This document shows positions 1 through 7,583 of a DNA stretch of 19,278 nucleotides, in pieces. Made by a program: the position numbers and the translations under genes. Origin of the DNA: an uncultured Bacilli bacterium (lineage in GTDB: Bacteria > Bacillota_I > Bacilli_A > RF39 > UBA660); contig CALVKV010000011.1 of NCBI GenBank assembly GCA_944333305.1, forward strand, positions 1 through 19,278, written 5' to 3'. The notes under the pieces are model-generated. The model was given only the letters and a program-made list of their open reading frames with translations, was not told where the DNA came from and did no database searches. Position 1 is the first letter of the stretch. Every line of letters begins with the position of its first letter.

Positions 1-93
1 TTGGTACCAGATTCTGAACTAAGATTAAAAGATGAAGTAACTAGTATAAGAAAACTAGTAAAAAAAGATGAACGATATAAGTACTTTAGATAA
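1..93 (+). CDS. 3' end of an unidentified gene (partial)
   Basis: An open frame enters from the left edge and ends at TAA 91-93, giving 30 residues rich in Lys, Arg, Asp and Glu with an aromatic-basic end (YKYFR). The tail is too short to assign to a family. The next gene follows after 35 bases with no visible promoter or terminator between them, so the two may be co-transcribed. The gene's true start lies outside the window; the TTG at base 1 is not taken as a start. Confidence 0.55.
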   Translation: MVPDSELRLKDEVTSIRKLVKKDERYKYFR

Positions 94-128
94 TTTTAAA
101 ACAAAATAGTAAATGAGGTGTGCTAACT

Positions 129-1313
129 ATGGAATGCAATGGATTTGATAGTGACAATTATAGATATTTTAATTTAAATAAAAGTGGAGGCTTTTCAGGT
201 TATACTAATTTTAGTTATGGAGAATTAAAAGATAATGATATTATAAAACTTTCTAATAAAGATTTAGTTAATCTATTATTTAGTAATAATTATTTTTCTT
301 TAAGAGATGATATATATTCTTATCATATTAAAGAATATCCTAGTAATGAACCATTTGATTTATTTAAATATATTAGAATGCAAGATGCTATAACTTTTAA
401 AAGAGATGGGGTAGTACTTTTTTCTTTTGGATATGGAGAATATGCTTTTATTAGTGACTTCATGAAAGAGAAAATGAACTCTAATATGCTGTCTACAAAA
501 TTACTTGTTGATACTACTATAAAAGAAGAAAATGAAAGAATGCTTAGCTTGATTAAGGAAAGTGAAAAAGTTAAATTGGGTAATAGTTCATTAAAAGAAG
601 AAATAGTTCCTTGTAATAGACAAGGTTATAAATTTATAAAAGATATATGTTTTGAATTAGAATATCATAAAGACGAAGCTTGGTCTTTAACTGAACCTTC
701 TTTATTTCTAGCATTGTTTAATCAGGATTTTATAAGACTACTTTCTAATAGTACTGAGATAGTAGGTAAAGACAAAGAAGAGATATTTTTAAGTGAGTAT
801 CAAGATAACCTTGATGAATTGCCTATAAGATATTATCAAGTTAAAGATGATGTTAAAGTTAATAGTTTAGGTGAACTTTTTAATAGTTTTTTCCTTAATA
901 ACTTTGATAAAGATTATCATAATATTGTAGTAAGAGAAAATGCTAAAATGATAGATATTTGTAAAGTAAATAGAGATAATTTTAAAGAAGATGGTTCTCT
1001 TAAATATTTTTATGTTACATATTGTGATGACTTTTCTGATAGAATTGCTGAAAGAGAGCTTTTAAAAATAGCAGTTAGAGTTCCTTATAAAGAAACTTTA
1101 AAAAGATATAAAATGGATTTAGAATGTATTAAAGAAAAGAAACTTTTTGATGAAGCAGAAGAGTTTGTTAAAAGACATAAAGCAAGTTATAATAAGTTTA
1201 TTAGAAAAAATAAAGATGGAACACCAGTAGACTTTCTTTTAAGAGAAAGAGGTATGTTAGAAAAAAGATTAGTTAAGACGCTAAAATATAGGGTAGATAC
1301 TATTAAACAATAA
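129..1313 (+). CDS. Hypothetical protein, 394 aa
   Basis: I do not recognise this protein. It is soluble-looking, with no signal peptide and no long hydrophobic segment. It is highly charged and rich in Asn, Lys, Asp and aromatic residues. The last 100 residues are strongly basic and probably helical. The ATG at 129 is preferred over the in-frame GTG at 120 because GAGGTG (115-120) is the likely ribosome binding site: it overlaps that GTG and lies eight bases before the ATG. The gene ends 24 bases before the CDF transporter gene, which has its own AGGAG, so the two are probably one transcript. Codon use resembles the neighbours. It may be a lineage-specific protein; no function is proposed. 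Confidence 0.8.
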   Translation: MECNGFDSDNYRYFNLNKSGGFSGYTNFSYGELKDNDIIKLSNKDLVNLLFSNNYFSLRDDIYSYHIKEYPSNEPFDLFKYIRMQDAITFKRDGVVLFSFGYGEYAFISDFMKEKMNSNMLSTKLLVDTTIKEENERMLSLIKESEKVKLGNSSLKEEIVPCNRQGYKFIKDICFELEYHKDEAWSLTEPSLFLALFNQDFIRLLSNSTEIVGKDKEEIFLSEYQDNLDELPIRYYQVKDDVKVNSLGELFNSFFLNNFDKDYHNIVVRENAKMIDICKVNRDNFKEDGSLKYFYVTYCDDFSDRIAERELLKIAVRVPYKETLKRYKMDLECIKEKKLFDEAEEFVKRHKASYNKFIRKNKDGTPVDFLLRERGMLEKRLVKTLKYRVDTIKQ

Positions 1314-1337
1314 TATAATTAATTAGGAGTAGATATT

Positions 1338-2195
1338 ATGCAAAGATTTAAAGCTACTAAAGTAGCAAGTTTTCTAGGTATTTTTTTTAATTTGTTTTTA
1401 TTTGTAATTAAGTTTATCACTTCCATAATTACATCTAGTCAAGCGATGCTAGCAGATGCCATTAATAGTTTAGGAGATATTTTCTCATCACTTATGACAT
1501 TAATAGGTAATAAAATAGCAAGTAAACCTAGTGATGATGATCATAATTTAGGTCATGGTAAAGCAGAATATATTTATTCTCTATTAATAAGCATTGTTAT
1601 TATGGTTGTAGCAGTTACATTATTTAAAGACTCATTAGAATCTATATTCATTAAAAGTAATTATACCTTCTCATATATGTTAATAGTAGTTTGTATCATT
1701 ACTATAGTAATTAAATTATCTTTATATTTTTATACTAATAAACTATCAAAGAGTCTAAATAGTTTACTTTTGAAAGCTAACTCTAAAGACCATTTATATG
1801 ATGCTATTATTACTAGTATTAACTTATTATCAATTATACTAACTGGTTTTGGTATATACTTTGTCGATGGACTAGTAGGTGTCCTAATAGCTTTATGGAT
1901 ATTAATTAGTGGACTTAAAATATTTAAAGAAAGTTATGATGTCTTAATGGATAAAGCAATTGATGATGATACTAAAGATAAAGTTTTAGAAGTAGTAAAA
2001 AAATATAAAGAGGTTAAGAAAATAACTCATTTTAATGCTACCCCTGTAGGTTATAAATATCAAATATCTTTTACCATTTTTGTAGATGGCAATATGTCTA
2101 CGTACGATTCTCATGATATTGCTAATAAAATAGAACGAGAACTTGAAAAGTTTCCAGAAATATATTTAACAGTAATACATGTTAATCCAATTTAG
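1338..2195 (+). CDS. Cation diffusion facilitator (CDF) metal efflux transporter, probably Mn-type
   Basis: A 285-aa membrane antiporter of the CDF family, which exports divalent metal ions in exchange for protons. About six membrane helices fill residues 10-195. A cytoplasmic C-terminal domain with the usual alpha/beta pattern follows (about 207-285). The helix 2 motif is N43-x3-D47 (within LADAINSLGD) and the helix 5 motif is D151-x3-D155 (within KDHLYD). The family's conserved HGKAEYI lies in the first cytoplasmic loop (73-79). Zinc-type members such as YiiP have D-x3-D and H-x3-D at these places. An Asn in helix 2 and Asp for His in helix 5 is the pattern of manganese exporters such as MntE/MneP, so Mn2+ is the inferred substrate. 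AGGAG at 1325-1329 sets the ATG. A hairpin terminator begins at the last base of the stop codon. Confidence 0.92.
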   Translation: MQRFKATKVASFLGIFFNLFLFVIKFITSIITSSQAMLADAINSLGDIFSSLMTLIGNKIASKPSDDDHNLGHGKAEYIYSLLISIVIMVVAVTLFKDSLESIFIKSNYTFSYMLIVVCIITIVIKLSLYFYTNKLSKSLNSLLLKANSKDHLYDAIITSINLLSIILTGFGIYFVDGLVGVLIALWILISGLKIFKESYDVLMDKAIDDDTKDKVLEVVKKYKEVKKITHFNATPVGYKYQISFTIFVDGNMSTYDSHDIANKIERELEKFPEIYLTVIHVNPI

Positions 2196-2225
2196 AAAAA
2201 TATAAGTATAATTACATTTTTCTTT
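2195..2225 (+). terminator. Hairpin terminator after the CDF gene
   Basis: An inverted repeat pairs 2195-2205 with 2212-2222: 11 positions with one A-C mismatch around a six-base loop (GTATAA). The right arm runs into a T-rich stretch (2217-2225). The stem is mostly A-T and therefore weak. Its place, starting on the stop codon and just before a new promoter, supports a role as terminator. Confidence 0.45.
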
Positions 2226-2251
2226 GATAAATTCTAAAAATAATATATAAT
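2224..2251 (+). promoter_or_regulatory. Sigma-A type promoter for the 323-aa protein gene
   Basis: TTGATA (2224-2229), a 16-base spacer and a perfect TATAAT (2246-2251). The start of transcription should fall near 2257-2258, where the AAGGAG ribosome binding site (2258-2263) begins, so almost no leader is left upstream of the binding site. Confidence 0.6.
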
Positions 2252-2268
2252 AAGTCCAAGGAGTGGTT

Positions 2269-3240
2269 ATGTTGAATAAAGATTATGAAAAAGTATATGC
2301 AAGAACATTTTTAAATGAAGTTAAAAGTCGAGTAAGACAAAACAAAATGAAAATTGAAGGGGATAAGGAAAAAAAGGTAGATTTAAAGCTAGAAGAAGTT
2401 ATAAAAGATTTATCTTTTGAAGATAATGGTAATGTTACTAAGTATATGGTAAAATCATTGTTTTCTAACAATGCAGAAGAGACAGAAAGAGTATTTTCTA
2501 CTTTAGTAGTATATTATGCTGCGCTATATAATGATAATGTTGATTTACTAAAAGAACTTTTAGAAAAGGAATTTAATTTTGGTCATAAAAGAAGTAGCCT
2601 TAATATAGGAGTTCTAGATAAAAGAATATCATCTAAGTTTGAAAGAGGTGATTATATTAAACTAGTAAAATGCCAAAGTTACTCATTTCATAAGTTTTAT
2701 CATGGTTTATCATATATCTATAGAAAAAAAGAAGATGATTTTTATATAGATAAGTTTTCTAGTATTATGAGAAAAACGATACCTTCATTAGATAGTGAAG
2801 AAAAGAAAACACCTTTTGATGTCGTGGAATCATGTGATATTGTAAAAGCATTAGAATATTTTGATGAGGATGCAATACTAAATGCTAGCATAGACCAAAG
2901 AAAACATATTATTGGTGATAGCGATAGATATTTAAAAAAGATGGACTTAAGTGATGTTAATAGAGTTAATCTTTTTCTTAGAGATACTAATATTGAATTA
3001 GCATTATCTCAATTAATAAGACTTTTACCAAACTTTACTGATGATGAGATTTTAAAAATTGATGAATTATTTAATGAAAATAGTAGATTATATCGGGATT
3101 TAATAGTAAAAGATAGAGAAAATAACATTGAATATTTTGATGTAGATAGACTTAAAGATATACTTAATGGTAAAGATAGTGCTTTAGAAGAAGCAGTTAC
3201 TAAAAAGAAAAGATTTCCATGGTTTAGGAGAAATAAATAG
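2269..3240 (+). CDS. Hypothetical protein, 323 aa
   Basis: I do not recognise a family. The protein is soluble-looking and largely helical by composition, with no signal peptide or membrane segment. Residues in the region VVYYAALYNDNVDLLKELL resemble one helix-turn-helix unit of an ankyrin-like or other alpha-solenoid repeat, but I cannot show tandem units. The C-terminus is a strongly basic tail (KKKRFPWFRRNK), which could contact nucleic acid or acidic membrane lipid. The in-frame GTG at 2263 lies inside the AAGGAG ribosome binding site (2258-2263), so the ATG at 2269, or the adjacent TTG at 2272, is the real start. It has its own promoter and no visible partner gene. Function unknown. Confidence 0.8.
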   Translation: MLNKDYEKVYARTFLNEVKSRVRQNKMKIEGDKEKKVDLKLEEVIKDLSFEDNGNVTKYMVKSLFSNNAEETERVFSTLVVYYAALYNDNVDLLKELLEKEFNFGHKRSSLNIGVLDKRISSKFERGDYIKLVKCQSYSFHKFYHGLSYIYRKKEDDFYIDKFSSIMRKTIPSLDSEEKKTPFDVVESCDIVKALEYFDEDAILNASIDQRKHIIGDSDRYLKKMDLSDVNRVNLFLRDTNIELALSQLIRLLPNFTDDEILKIDELFNENSRLYRDLIVKDRENNIEYFDVDRLKDILNGKDSALEEAVTKKKRFPWFRRNK

Positions 3241-3250
3241 TTATTTTTCC

Positions 3251-3279
3251 TTTTAAATGCAACAAAAGTGTGATATAAT
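3251..3279 (+). promoter_or_regulatory. Extended -10 promoter for ppaC
   Basis: TTTTAA (3251-3256), a 17-base spacer ending in TGA, and a perfect TATAAT (3274-3279). The TGn just before the -10 box makes it an extended -10 promoter, which compensates for the poor -35. The same arrangement (TTTTAA-N17-TATAAT with TGA) occurs before uppP at 5691-5719. Confidence 0.55.
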
Positions 3280-3303
3280 CTACTGGTAGAAAGAAGGAGT
3301 AAT

Positions 3304-4926
3304 ATGGAAAAAATATATGTTTTTGGACATCGTAAACCTGATACAGACTCAGTAAGTGCAGCGATAAGTTATTCTTATTTAAAAAAACAATTAGGTTTTA
3401 ATGTAGAACCGCGTGTACTTAGTGCTATTAATAAAGAGACAAAATATGCCTTAAAATATTTTAAAGTAAAAGAGCCTGCTTACTTAAATGATGTTAAATT
3501 ACAACTTAAAGATGTTAATTACCATAAAGGATATTTCTTAAATGAAAAGAAATCTATCTTTGATAGTTATATCTATATGTTAAATGAAGGCTTAACTGGT
3601 GTACCAATAGTTGATGACAAAAATAAATTTAAGGGTATTGTTACAATCAAAGATTTAGCTCATGCTTTTATTGATACTAAAGTAGAGGCCTTAGAAACAA
3701 GTTATGATAACTTGCTTAATGTTTTAAATGCTGAAGAAGTAAATAGAGTAGATGATGAGATAATAGGTAATATCTTAGCAGCATCATATCGTAGTACAAC
3801 CTTCATTAACACTGTTAAATTAACAGAAGATGATATTTTAATAGTAGGAGATAGACATAGTGTTATAGAATATGCTGTTAATTCTAAAGTTAAAATGATA
3901 ATACTATCAGGATATAGTGAAATAAAAGATGAACATATTAAAATTGCTAAAGAAAATGGCGTTAATATTATTAGAAGTAGCTATGATACATATCATATCG
4001 CTAAATTAGTTAGTCTATCTAATTATATTAGAACAATGAAAAGAACTACTAAAGATGCAGTTTACTTTGATGAAAATAGTTATGTTGATGATATATTAGA
4101 TGTTAATAAGAAATTAAGACATACCAATTATCCTGTAATTAATGGAAGAACTGGTAAATGCTTAGGACTTTTAAGAATAACAGATTTAGACTCTAAAAAT
4201 CCTAAGAAAGTAATATTAGTTGATCACAATGAAGAAAAACAAAGTGCTGAAGGACTTGATGAAGCAGAGATTGTTGAAATAGTAGATCATCATAATTTAA
4301 GTAGTCTATCTACTGCTAGTCCTATTAACTTTAGAAATATGGCTGTTGGTTCAAGTAATACAATTATTTATTCTTTATATAAAGAAAGAAATATAGAAAT
4401 ACCTAAAGAAATAGCTGGGCTTATGTTATCTGGAATTCTATCAGATACTTTAATATTAAAGTCACCTACAACAACAGAATTAGATAGAAAAGCTGTTATG
4501 GAATTATCTAGTATTGCCGAAGTTAATTATGAAGAATATGGACTTAATTTAATTAAAGCAGGAACTTCACTTGATGGTATGACTCATGAAGATGTATTAT
4601 ATAATGACTTTAAACTATATACAGTAGATGATAAGACTTTAGGTATAGGCCAATTCTTTACTACCAACTTTGATGATATTAAAAAAGATATGGATGCTTA
4701 TCTTGATACCTTAGATAGAGAAGCAGAAGGTAATAATTATTCTCTAATCGCTTTATATATAACTGATATCATTAAGAATGGTTCGTATGTTCTATTTAAT
4801 AGGAAAGCTAAAGATATAATGGATAATGCTTATGATAAAGAAATGGAAGAAGGAGAATACTTACAAGATTGTGTTTCTCGTAAGAAAAATGTTGTACCTG
4901 TAATAATGGCAAGTTTTGAGAAATAG
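3304..4926 (+). CDS. ppaC: Manganese-dependent family II inorganic pyrophosphatase with CBS-DRTGG-CBS regulatory insert
   Basis: Hydrolyses pyrophosphate to phosphate in the cytoplasm, pulling biosynthetic reactions forward. The DHH-type catalytic core is split by a regulatory insert. The N-terminal metal motif is H9-x3-D13-x-D15 (GHRKPDTDS). A first CBS domain lies at about 68-127, a DRTGG-like domain at about 135-245 (GDRHSVIEY, 182-190) and a second CBS at about 250-300. The core resumes with VDHNE (306-310) and VDHH (327-330). D381 lies in SGILSDT, and the C-terminal DHHA2 domain carries the substrate-binding SRKK (525-528). At 540 aa it has the size of CBS-pyrophosphatases, whose CBS pairs in studied members bind adenine nucleotides (AMP/ADP inhibit; ATP or Ap4A activate). 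AAGGAG at 3294-3299 sets the ATG. It is a single-gene unit between its own promoter and terminator. Confidence 0.95.
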   Translation: MEKIYVFGHRKPDTDSVSAAISYSYLKKQLGFNVEPRVLSAINKETKYALKYFKVKEPAYLNDVKLQLKDVNYHKGYFLNEKKSIFDSYIYMLNEGLTGVPIVDDKNKFKGIVTIKDLAHAFIDTKVEALETSYDNLLNVLNAEEVNRVDDEIIGNILAASYRSTTFINTVKLTEDDILIVGDRHSVIEYAVNSKVKMIILSGYSEIKDEHIKIAKENGVNIIRSSYDTYHIAKLVSLSNYIRTMKRTTKDAVYFDENSYVDDILDVNKKLRHTNYPVINGRTGKCLGLLRITDLDSKNPKKVILVDHNEEKQSAEGLDEAEIVEIVDHHNLSSLSTASPINFRNMAVGSSNTIIYSLYKERNIEIPKEIAGLMLSGILSDTLILKSPTTTELDRKAVMELSSIAEVNYEEYGLNLIKAGTSLDGMTHEDVLYNDFKLYTVDDKTLGIGQFFTTNFDDIKKDMDAYLDTLDREAEGNNYSLIALYITDIIKNGSYVLFNRKAKDIMDNAYDKEMEEGEYLQDCVSRKKNVVPVIMASFEK

Positions 4927-4953
4927 TATAGTTTAAGCTATGCTTTTTCTTTT
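4925..4953 (+). terminator. Rho-independent terminator after ppaC
   Basis: The stem pairs 4925-4931 with 4938-4944 (seven pairs, one G-T) around TTTAAG, followed by a T-rich run at 4944-4953. The left arm overlaps the TAG stop codon of ppaC. Confidence 0.7.
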
Positions 4954-4963
4954 ACTTAAATTA

Positions 4964-4972
4964 TGTTATTAT
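4964..4972 (+). promoter_or_regulatory. Putative extended -10 promoter for the transglutaminase-like gene
   Basis: TGT followed by TATTAT (4967-4972), placed directly after the ppaC terminator and about 20 bases before the ribosome binding site. No clear -35 is seen; the T-run of the terminator occupies that position. The same TGTTATTAT occurs before yebC (13669-13677). Confidence 0.35.
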
Positions 4973-4995
4973 ATAAGACAACTGGAGAGAATAGT

Positions 4996-5655
4996 ATGAC
5001 TGAAGATGAGAGATTTAAAATATTAAAAGATAATAGAGCAAGTATCGAAGTATATAAGTATCTAAAAGAAAGACTAGAAAATTTAACTATTAAAGTTGTT
5101 AAAAATGAAGGTTCAGTTTTAGAATTAATGAAAAAGCATGTCTTAATAGGATGGTGTTGGCAAACTACTGAGAGCACTATAGTCTTTCTAAACGATAATG
5201 ATTATATAGAAAGAGGTAATTTACTATTCGAAGACGATGAACTATTAATTAAAATATATTATCATTCATGGATTAATTTTCAATATAGAGATATGGAATA
5301 TACTTTTGATCCCTGCTTAAATATTTTATGTGCTAAAAAGTTATACCAAGAAGTTTTTGAAACAGAAGTAAGAGGAATAGTTAGTGCTAAGGAAGTGAGA
5401 GATGAATTAATAAATGCTATTTTAAACCCTAAACCTAAAAAGAAATATAATTCTTCTAGTGTTAAATTTGCCAATAAAGCTGATAATTTTATGAAAAAAC
5501 TTTTTGGAGAAGATTTAGAAAATAAAAAGAGCGAGATTACAATAATAGGCAATGATGATGTTTATTCACCAATGTATCGTAATAGTACTGGCTATAAAGC
5601 AGAAATAGAAGATGGGAAAATAAAAAAACTAGTCGCTCACTTTTATATAAATTAA
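4996..5655 (+). CDS. Hypothetical protein with a transglutaminase-like Cys-His-Asp pattern, 219 aa
   Basis: No family is recognised with certainty. Residues 51-110 resemble the core of transglutaminase-like cysteine enzymes: Cys in IGWCWQTT (C54), His in YYHSWINF (H90) and Asp in YTFDPCLN (D105). The order and spacing fit the C...HxW...DP triad of that superfamily, whose members are peptidases, amidases or cross-linking enzymes. No signal peptide or membrane helix is visible, so it probably acts in the cytoplasm. A charged linker (about 147-170) precedes a small C-terminal segment. The ATG at 4996 follows GGAGAG (4984-4989) by six bases. A longer in-frame start at 4963 falls in the presumed promoter and is rejected. 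The triad assignment is inference from motif spacing, and the substrate is unknown. Confidence 0.75.
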   Translation: MTEDERFKILKDNRASIEVYKYLKERLENLTIKVVKNEGSVLELMKKHVLIGWCWQTTESTIVFLNDNDYIERGNLLFEDDELLIKIYYHSWINFQYRDMEYTFDPCLNILCAKKLYQEVFETEVRGIVSAKEVRDELINAILNPKPKKKYNSSSVKFANKADNFMKKLFGEDLENKKSEITIIGNDDVYSPMYRNSTGYKAEIEDGKIKKLVAHFYIN

Positions 5656-5690
5656 TAATGTTTAGATATGTCTAATTGGTTTTATAGTCC

Positions 5691-5719
5691 TTTTAATTAT
5701 TCCTTTTTAATGATATAAT
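5691..5719 (+). promoter_or_regulatory. Extended -10 promoter for the uppP operon
   Basis: TTTTAA (5691-5696), a 17-base spacer ending in TGA, and TATAAT (5714-5719). The first gene starts 23 bases after the -10 box. It is the likely promoter for the four closely spaced genes from uppP to the CmpB-like gene (5743-9072). Confidence 0.55.
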
Positions 5720-5742
5720 TATTGAATAGAAAAGAGGTTATT

Positions 5743-6558
5743 ATGACAGATATTATTAATACAATTATTTTAGGAATTATTCAGGGAATTGCGGAGTTCT
5801 TACCAATTTCAAGTAGTGCCCATTTAATTATTTTTAGGGATCTTTTTGGAATAGGAGCTGATATGTCTACTAAAGTAGCATTATGCTTTGATTTAGCTCT
5901 CCATTTAGGTACATTACTTGCCGTTGCGGTATTCTTCTTTAAAGACTTTCTTAATATGGTTATAAAAGGTGTTACTAAAGGTGTTAAAGATAAGGATGGT
6001 AAACTATTCTGGCAAATAGTAGTTGCAACTATTCCTGCTGCTATAGTTGGAGTTTTATTTGAAAGTACTATTGAAAATGCTATTAGAACTAATTATCTTT
6101 TAATTGCAACTGCCCTAATAGTAATGGGTGTTATCATCTATCTAGTTGATAAAAAATGTAAGGAAGAGAAAAATACTAAAGAAATATCATTTAAAGATGC
6201 TATTATTATAGGTTGTTCTCAAGTATTTGCCTTAATACCAGGATTTTCTCGTAGTGGTACAACTATCGCTAGTGCAAGATGCTTAAAAGTAGATAGAGAA
6301 AGTGCTGCAAAATTTTCATTTTACCTATCAGCACCTGTTGTCCTTGGAGCCTGTGTTCTTCAACTATTAGATGATGGTGCTATCTCTTTAATACTTGAGA
6401 ATGCGACAATCTTTATTATTGGTATATTTGTATCTTTTATCGTCGGTTTGATTTGTATTAAGTTTTTATTACAATATCTTAAAAAGCATGATTTTAAATT
6501 ATTTATGATTTACCGTATTATTTTAGCAATTATTGTTATTTTAACAGTAATATTTTAA
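5743..6558 (+). CDS. uppP: Undecaprenyl-diphosphatase UppP/BacA
   Basis: An integral membrane phosphatase that converts undecaprenyl diphosphate to the monophosphate. This recycles the lipid carrier for peptidoglycan and other wall polymers and gives low-level bacitracin resistance. The first signature, QGIAEFLPISSSAHLI (14-29), holds E18, the serine cluster and H27. The second, ALIPGFSRSGTT (163-174), holds R170. These match the catalytic Glu, Ser, His and Arg of the family. Q14 stands where E. coli BacA has E17, a substitution seen in many Gram-positive members. The 271-aa length and about eight membrane helices are normal. The ATG at 5743 is set by AAAGAGG (5731-5737); an in-frame TTG at 5722 has no binding site. 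First gene of a likely four-gene unit. Confidence 0.95.
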   Translation: MTDIINTIILGIIQGIAEFLPISSSAHLIIFRDLFGIGADMSTKVALCFDLALHLGTLLAVAVFFFKDFLNMVIKGVTKGVKDKDGKLFWQIVVATIPAAIVGVLFESTIENAIRTNYLLIATALIVMGVIIYLVDKKCKEEKNTKEISFKDAIIIGCSQVFALIPGFSRSGTTIASARCLKVDRESAAKFSFYLSAPVVLGACVLQLLDDGAISLILENATIFIIGIFVSFIVGLICIKFLLQYLKKHDFKLFMIYRIILAIIVILTVIF

Positions 6559-6572
6559 GGGGGAAGTGAATC

Positions 6573-7568
6573 ATGCTAGATAAATCATTTAAAGAAATAT
6601 GTGATGGTATTAAAAAAGATGTTAAAGATACACAATTAGAAATTATGGTAAATGCTAATACTAATTTAGTTAATCTTTATTATAGAATAGGGAAAACTCT
6701 AGAAGAAAATAGTAAGTGGGGTAATAAATTTATTGATACTGTTGCTTTCGAACTTAAAAATACATTTCCTACTTTAAAAGGATTTTCTATTCGTAATTTA
6801 AAGTATATGAAAACATTTTATAATGAATATAAAGATGAAACTGAATTTGTGCAACTGGTTGCACAATTACCTTGGAAGCATAATATTACTTTATTCCAAA
6901 AAGTAAAAGATAAAAACATTCGTAAATGGTATATGGAAAAGTGTTTAGAAGAAGGTTGGTCAAATAATATTTTAATCTATCAGATAGATGCTGATTTATA
7001 TAAAAGACAGGTAGAAAATAAAAAGCACAATAATTTCAAGATTACTTTAAAAGAAAATAGTGATCTTGCTAATAACATTATGAAAGAGCCTTATGTTTTT
7101 GATTTAATAGAATTAACTGAAGATTATAAGGAAAGAGAATTAGAAAATAAAATGTTAGAACGTTTAAAAAATGTTTTATTAGAATTAGGTAGTGGTTTTT
7201 CTTTTGTTGGTAATCAATATAAAATTACTGTAGACGATGAAGATTTTTATATTGATTTGTTATTCTATCATATTAAATTAAAATGTTATATTGCCATTGA
7301 ACTTAAAGTAGGAAAGTTCAAACCTGAATTTGGTAGCAAAATGGGATTTTATTTGACTGCTTTAGATGAACAAGTAAAAGATAATAATGATAATCCATCT
7401 ATAGGTATTATTTTATGTTCTAGTAAGAGCAATAAAATAGTAGATTATACCTTAAAATATATTAATAAACCACTAGGAGTTAGTGAATATAAAATATTTA
7501 ATGAACTTCCTAATAACTTATTAAAAGATTTCCCAACGGAAGATGAATTAAATATCTTTATGATTTAG
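6573..7568 (+). CDS. YhcG-like DUF1016 protein with PD-(D/E)XK nuclease domain
   Basis: A 331-aa member of the YhcG/DUF1016 group. An N-terminal helical DUF1016_N domain (about 10-150) includes YYRIGKTLEE (36-45) and GFSIRNLKYMKTFY (70-83). A C-terminal PD-(D/E)XK nuclease fold spans about 190-310. The catalytic residues visible are D228 in FYIDLLFYH and E243/K245 in CYIAIELKVGKF. The family usually has Gln in the following GQMxxYL motif; here it reads SKMGFYL with K256 in that place. Relatives are often found beside restriction-modification or other mobile defence genes, and their role is poorly known. Here it stands alone between uppP and a metal transporter, 14 and 15 bases from them. GGGGG begins right after the uppP stop and serves as ribosome binding site. 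Base composition matches the neighbours, so any transfer is not recent or came from a similar genome. Confidence 0.9.
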   Translation: MLDKSFKEICDGIKKDVKDTQLEIMVNANTNLVNLYYRIGKTLEENSKWGNKFIDTVAFELKNTFPTLKGFSIRNLKYMKTFYNEYKDETEFVQLVAQLPWKHNITLFQKVKDKNIRKWYMEKCLEEGWSNNILIYQIDADLYKRQVENKKHNNFKITLKENSDLANNIMKEPYVFDLIELTEDYKERELENKMLERLKNVLLELGSGFSFVGNQYKITVDDEDFYIDLLFYHIKLKCYIAIELKVGKFKPEFGSKMGFYLTALDEQVKDNNDNPSIGIILCSSKSNKIVDYTLKYINKPLGVSEYKIFNELPNNLLKDFPTEDELNIFMI

Positions 7569-7583
7569 ATGAGGAGTGATTTT

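Noticed and set aside
2283..2471. Minus-strand open frame inside the 323-aa gene
   Set aside because: A shadow of a coding frame on the opposite strand, with no ribosome binding site and low-complexity Phe/Ser/Leu translation. The same applies to those at 4956-5177, 5280-5552, 10505-10702 and 17918-18148.
5662..5685. Possible terminator after the transglutaminase-like gene (five-pair stem at 5662-5666/5671-5675)
   Set aside because: The stem is short and A-T rich and is followed by an interrupted T stretch; too weak to call.
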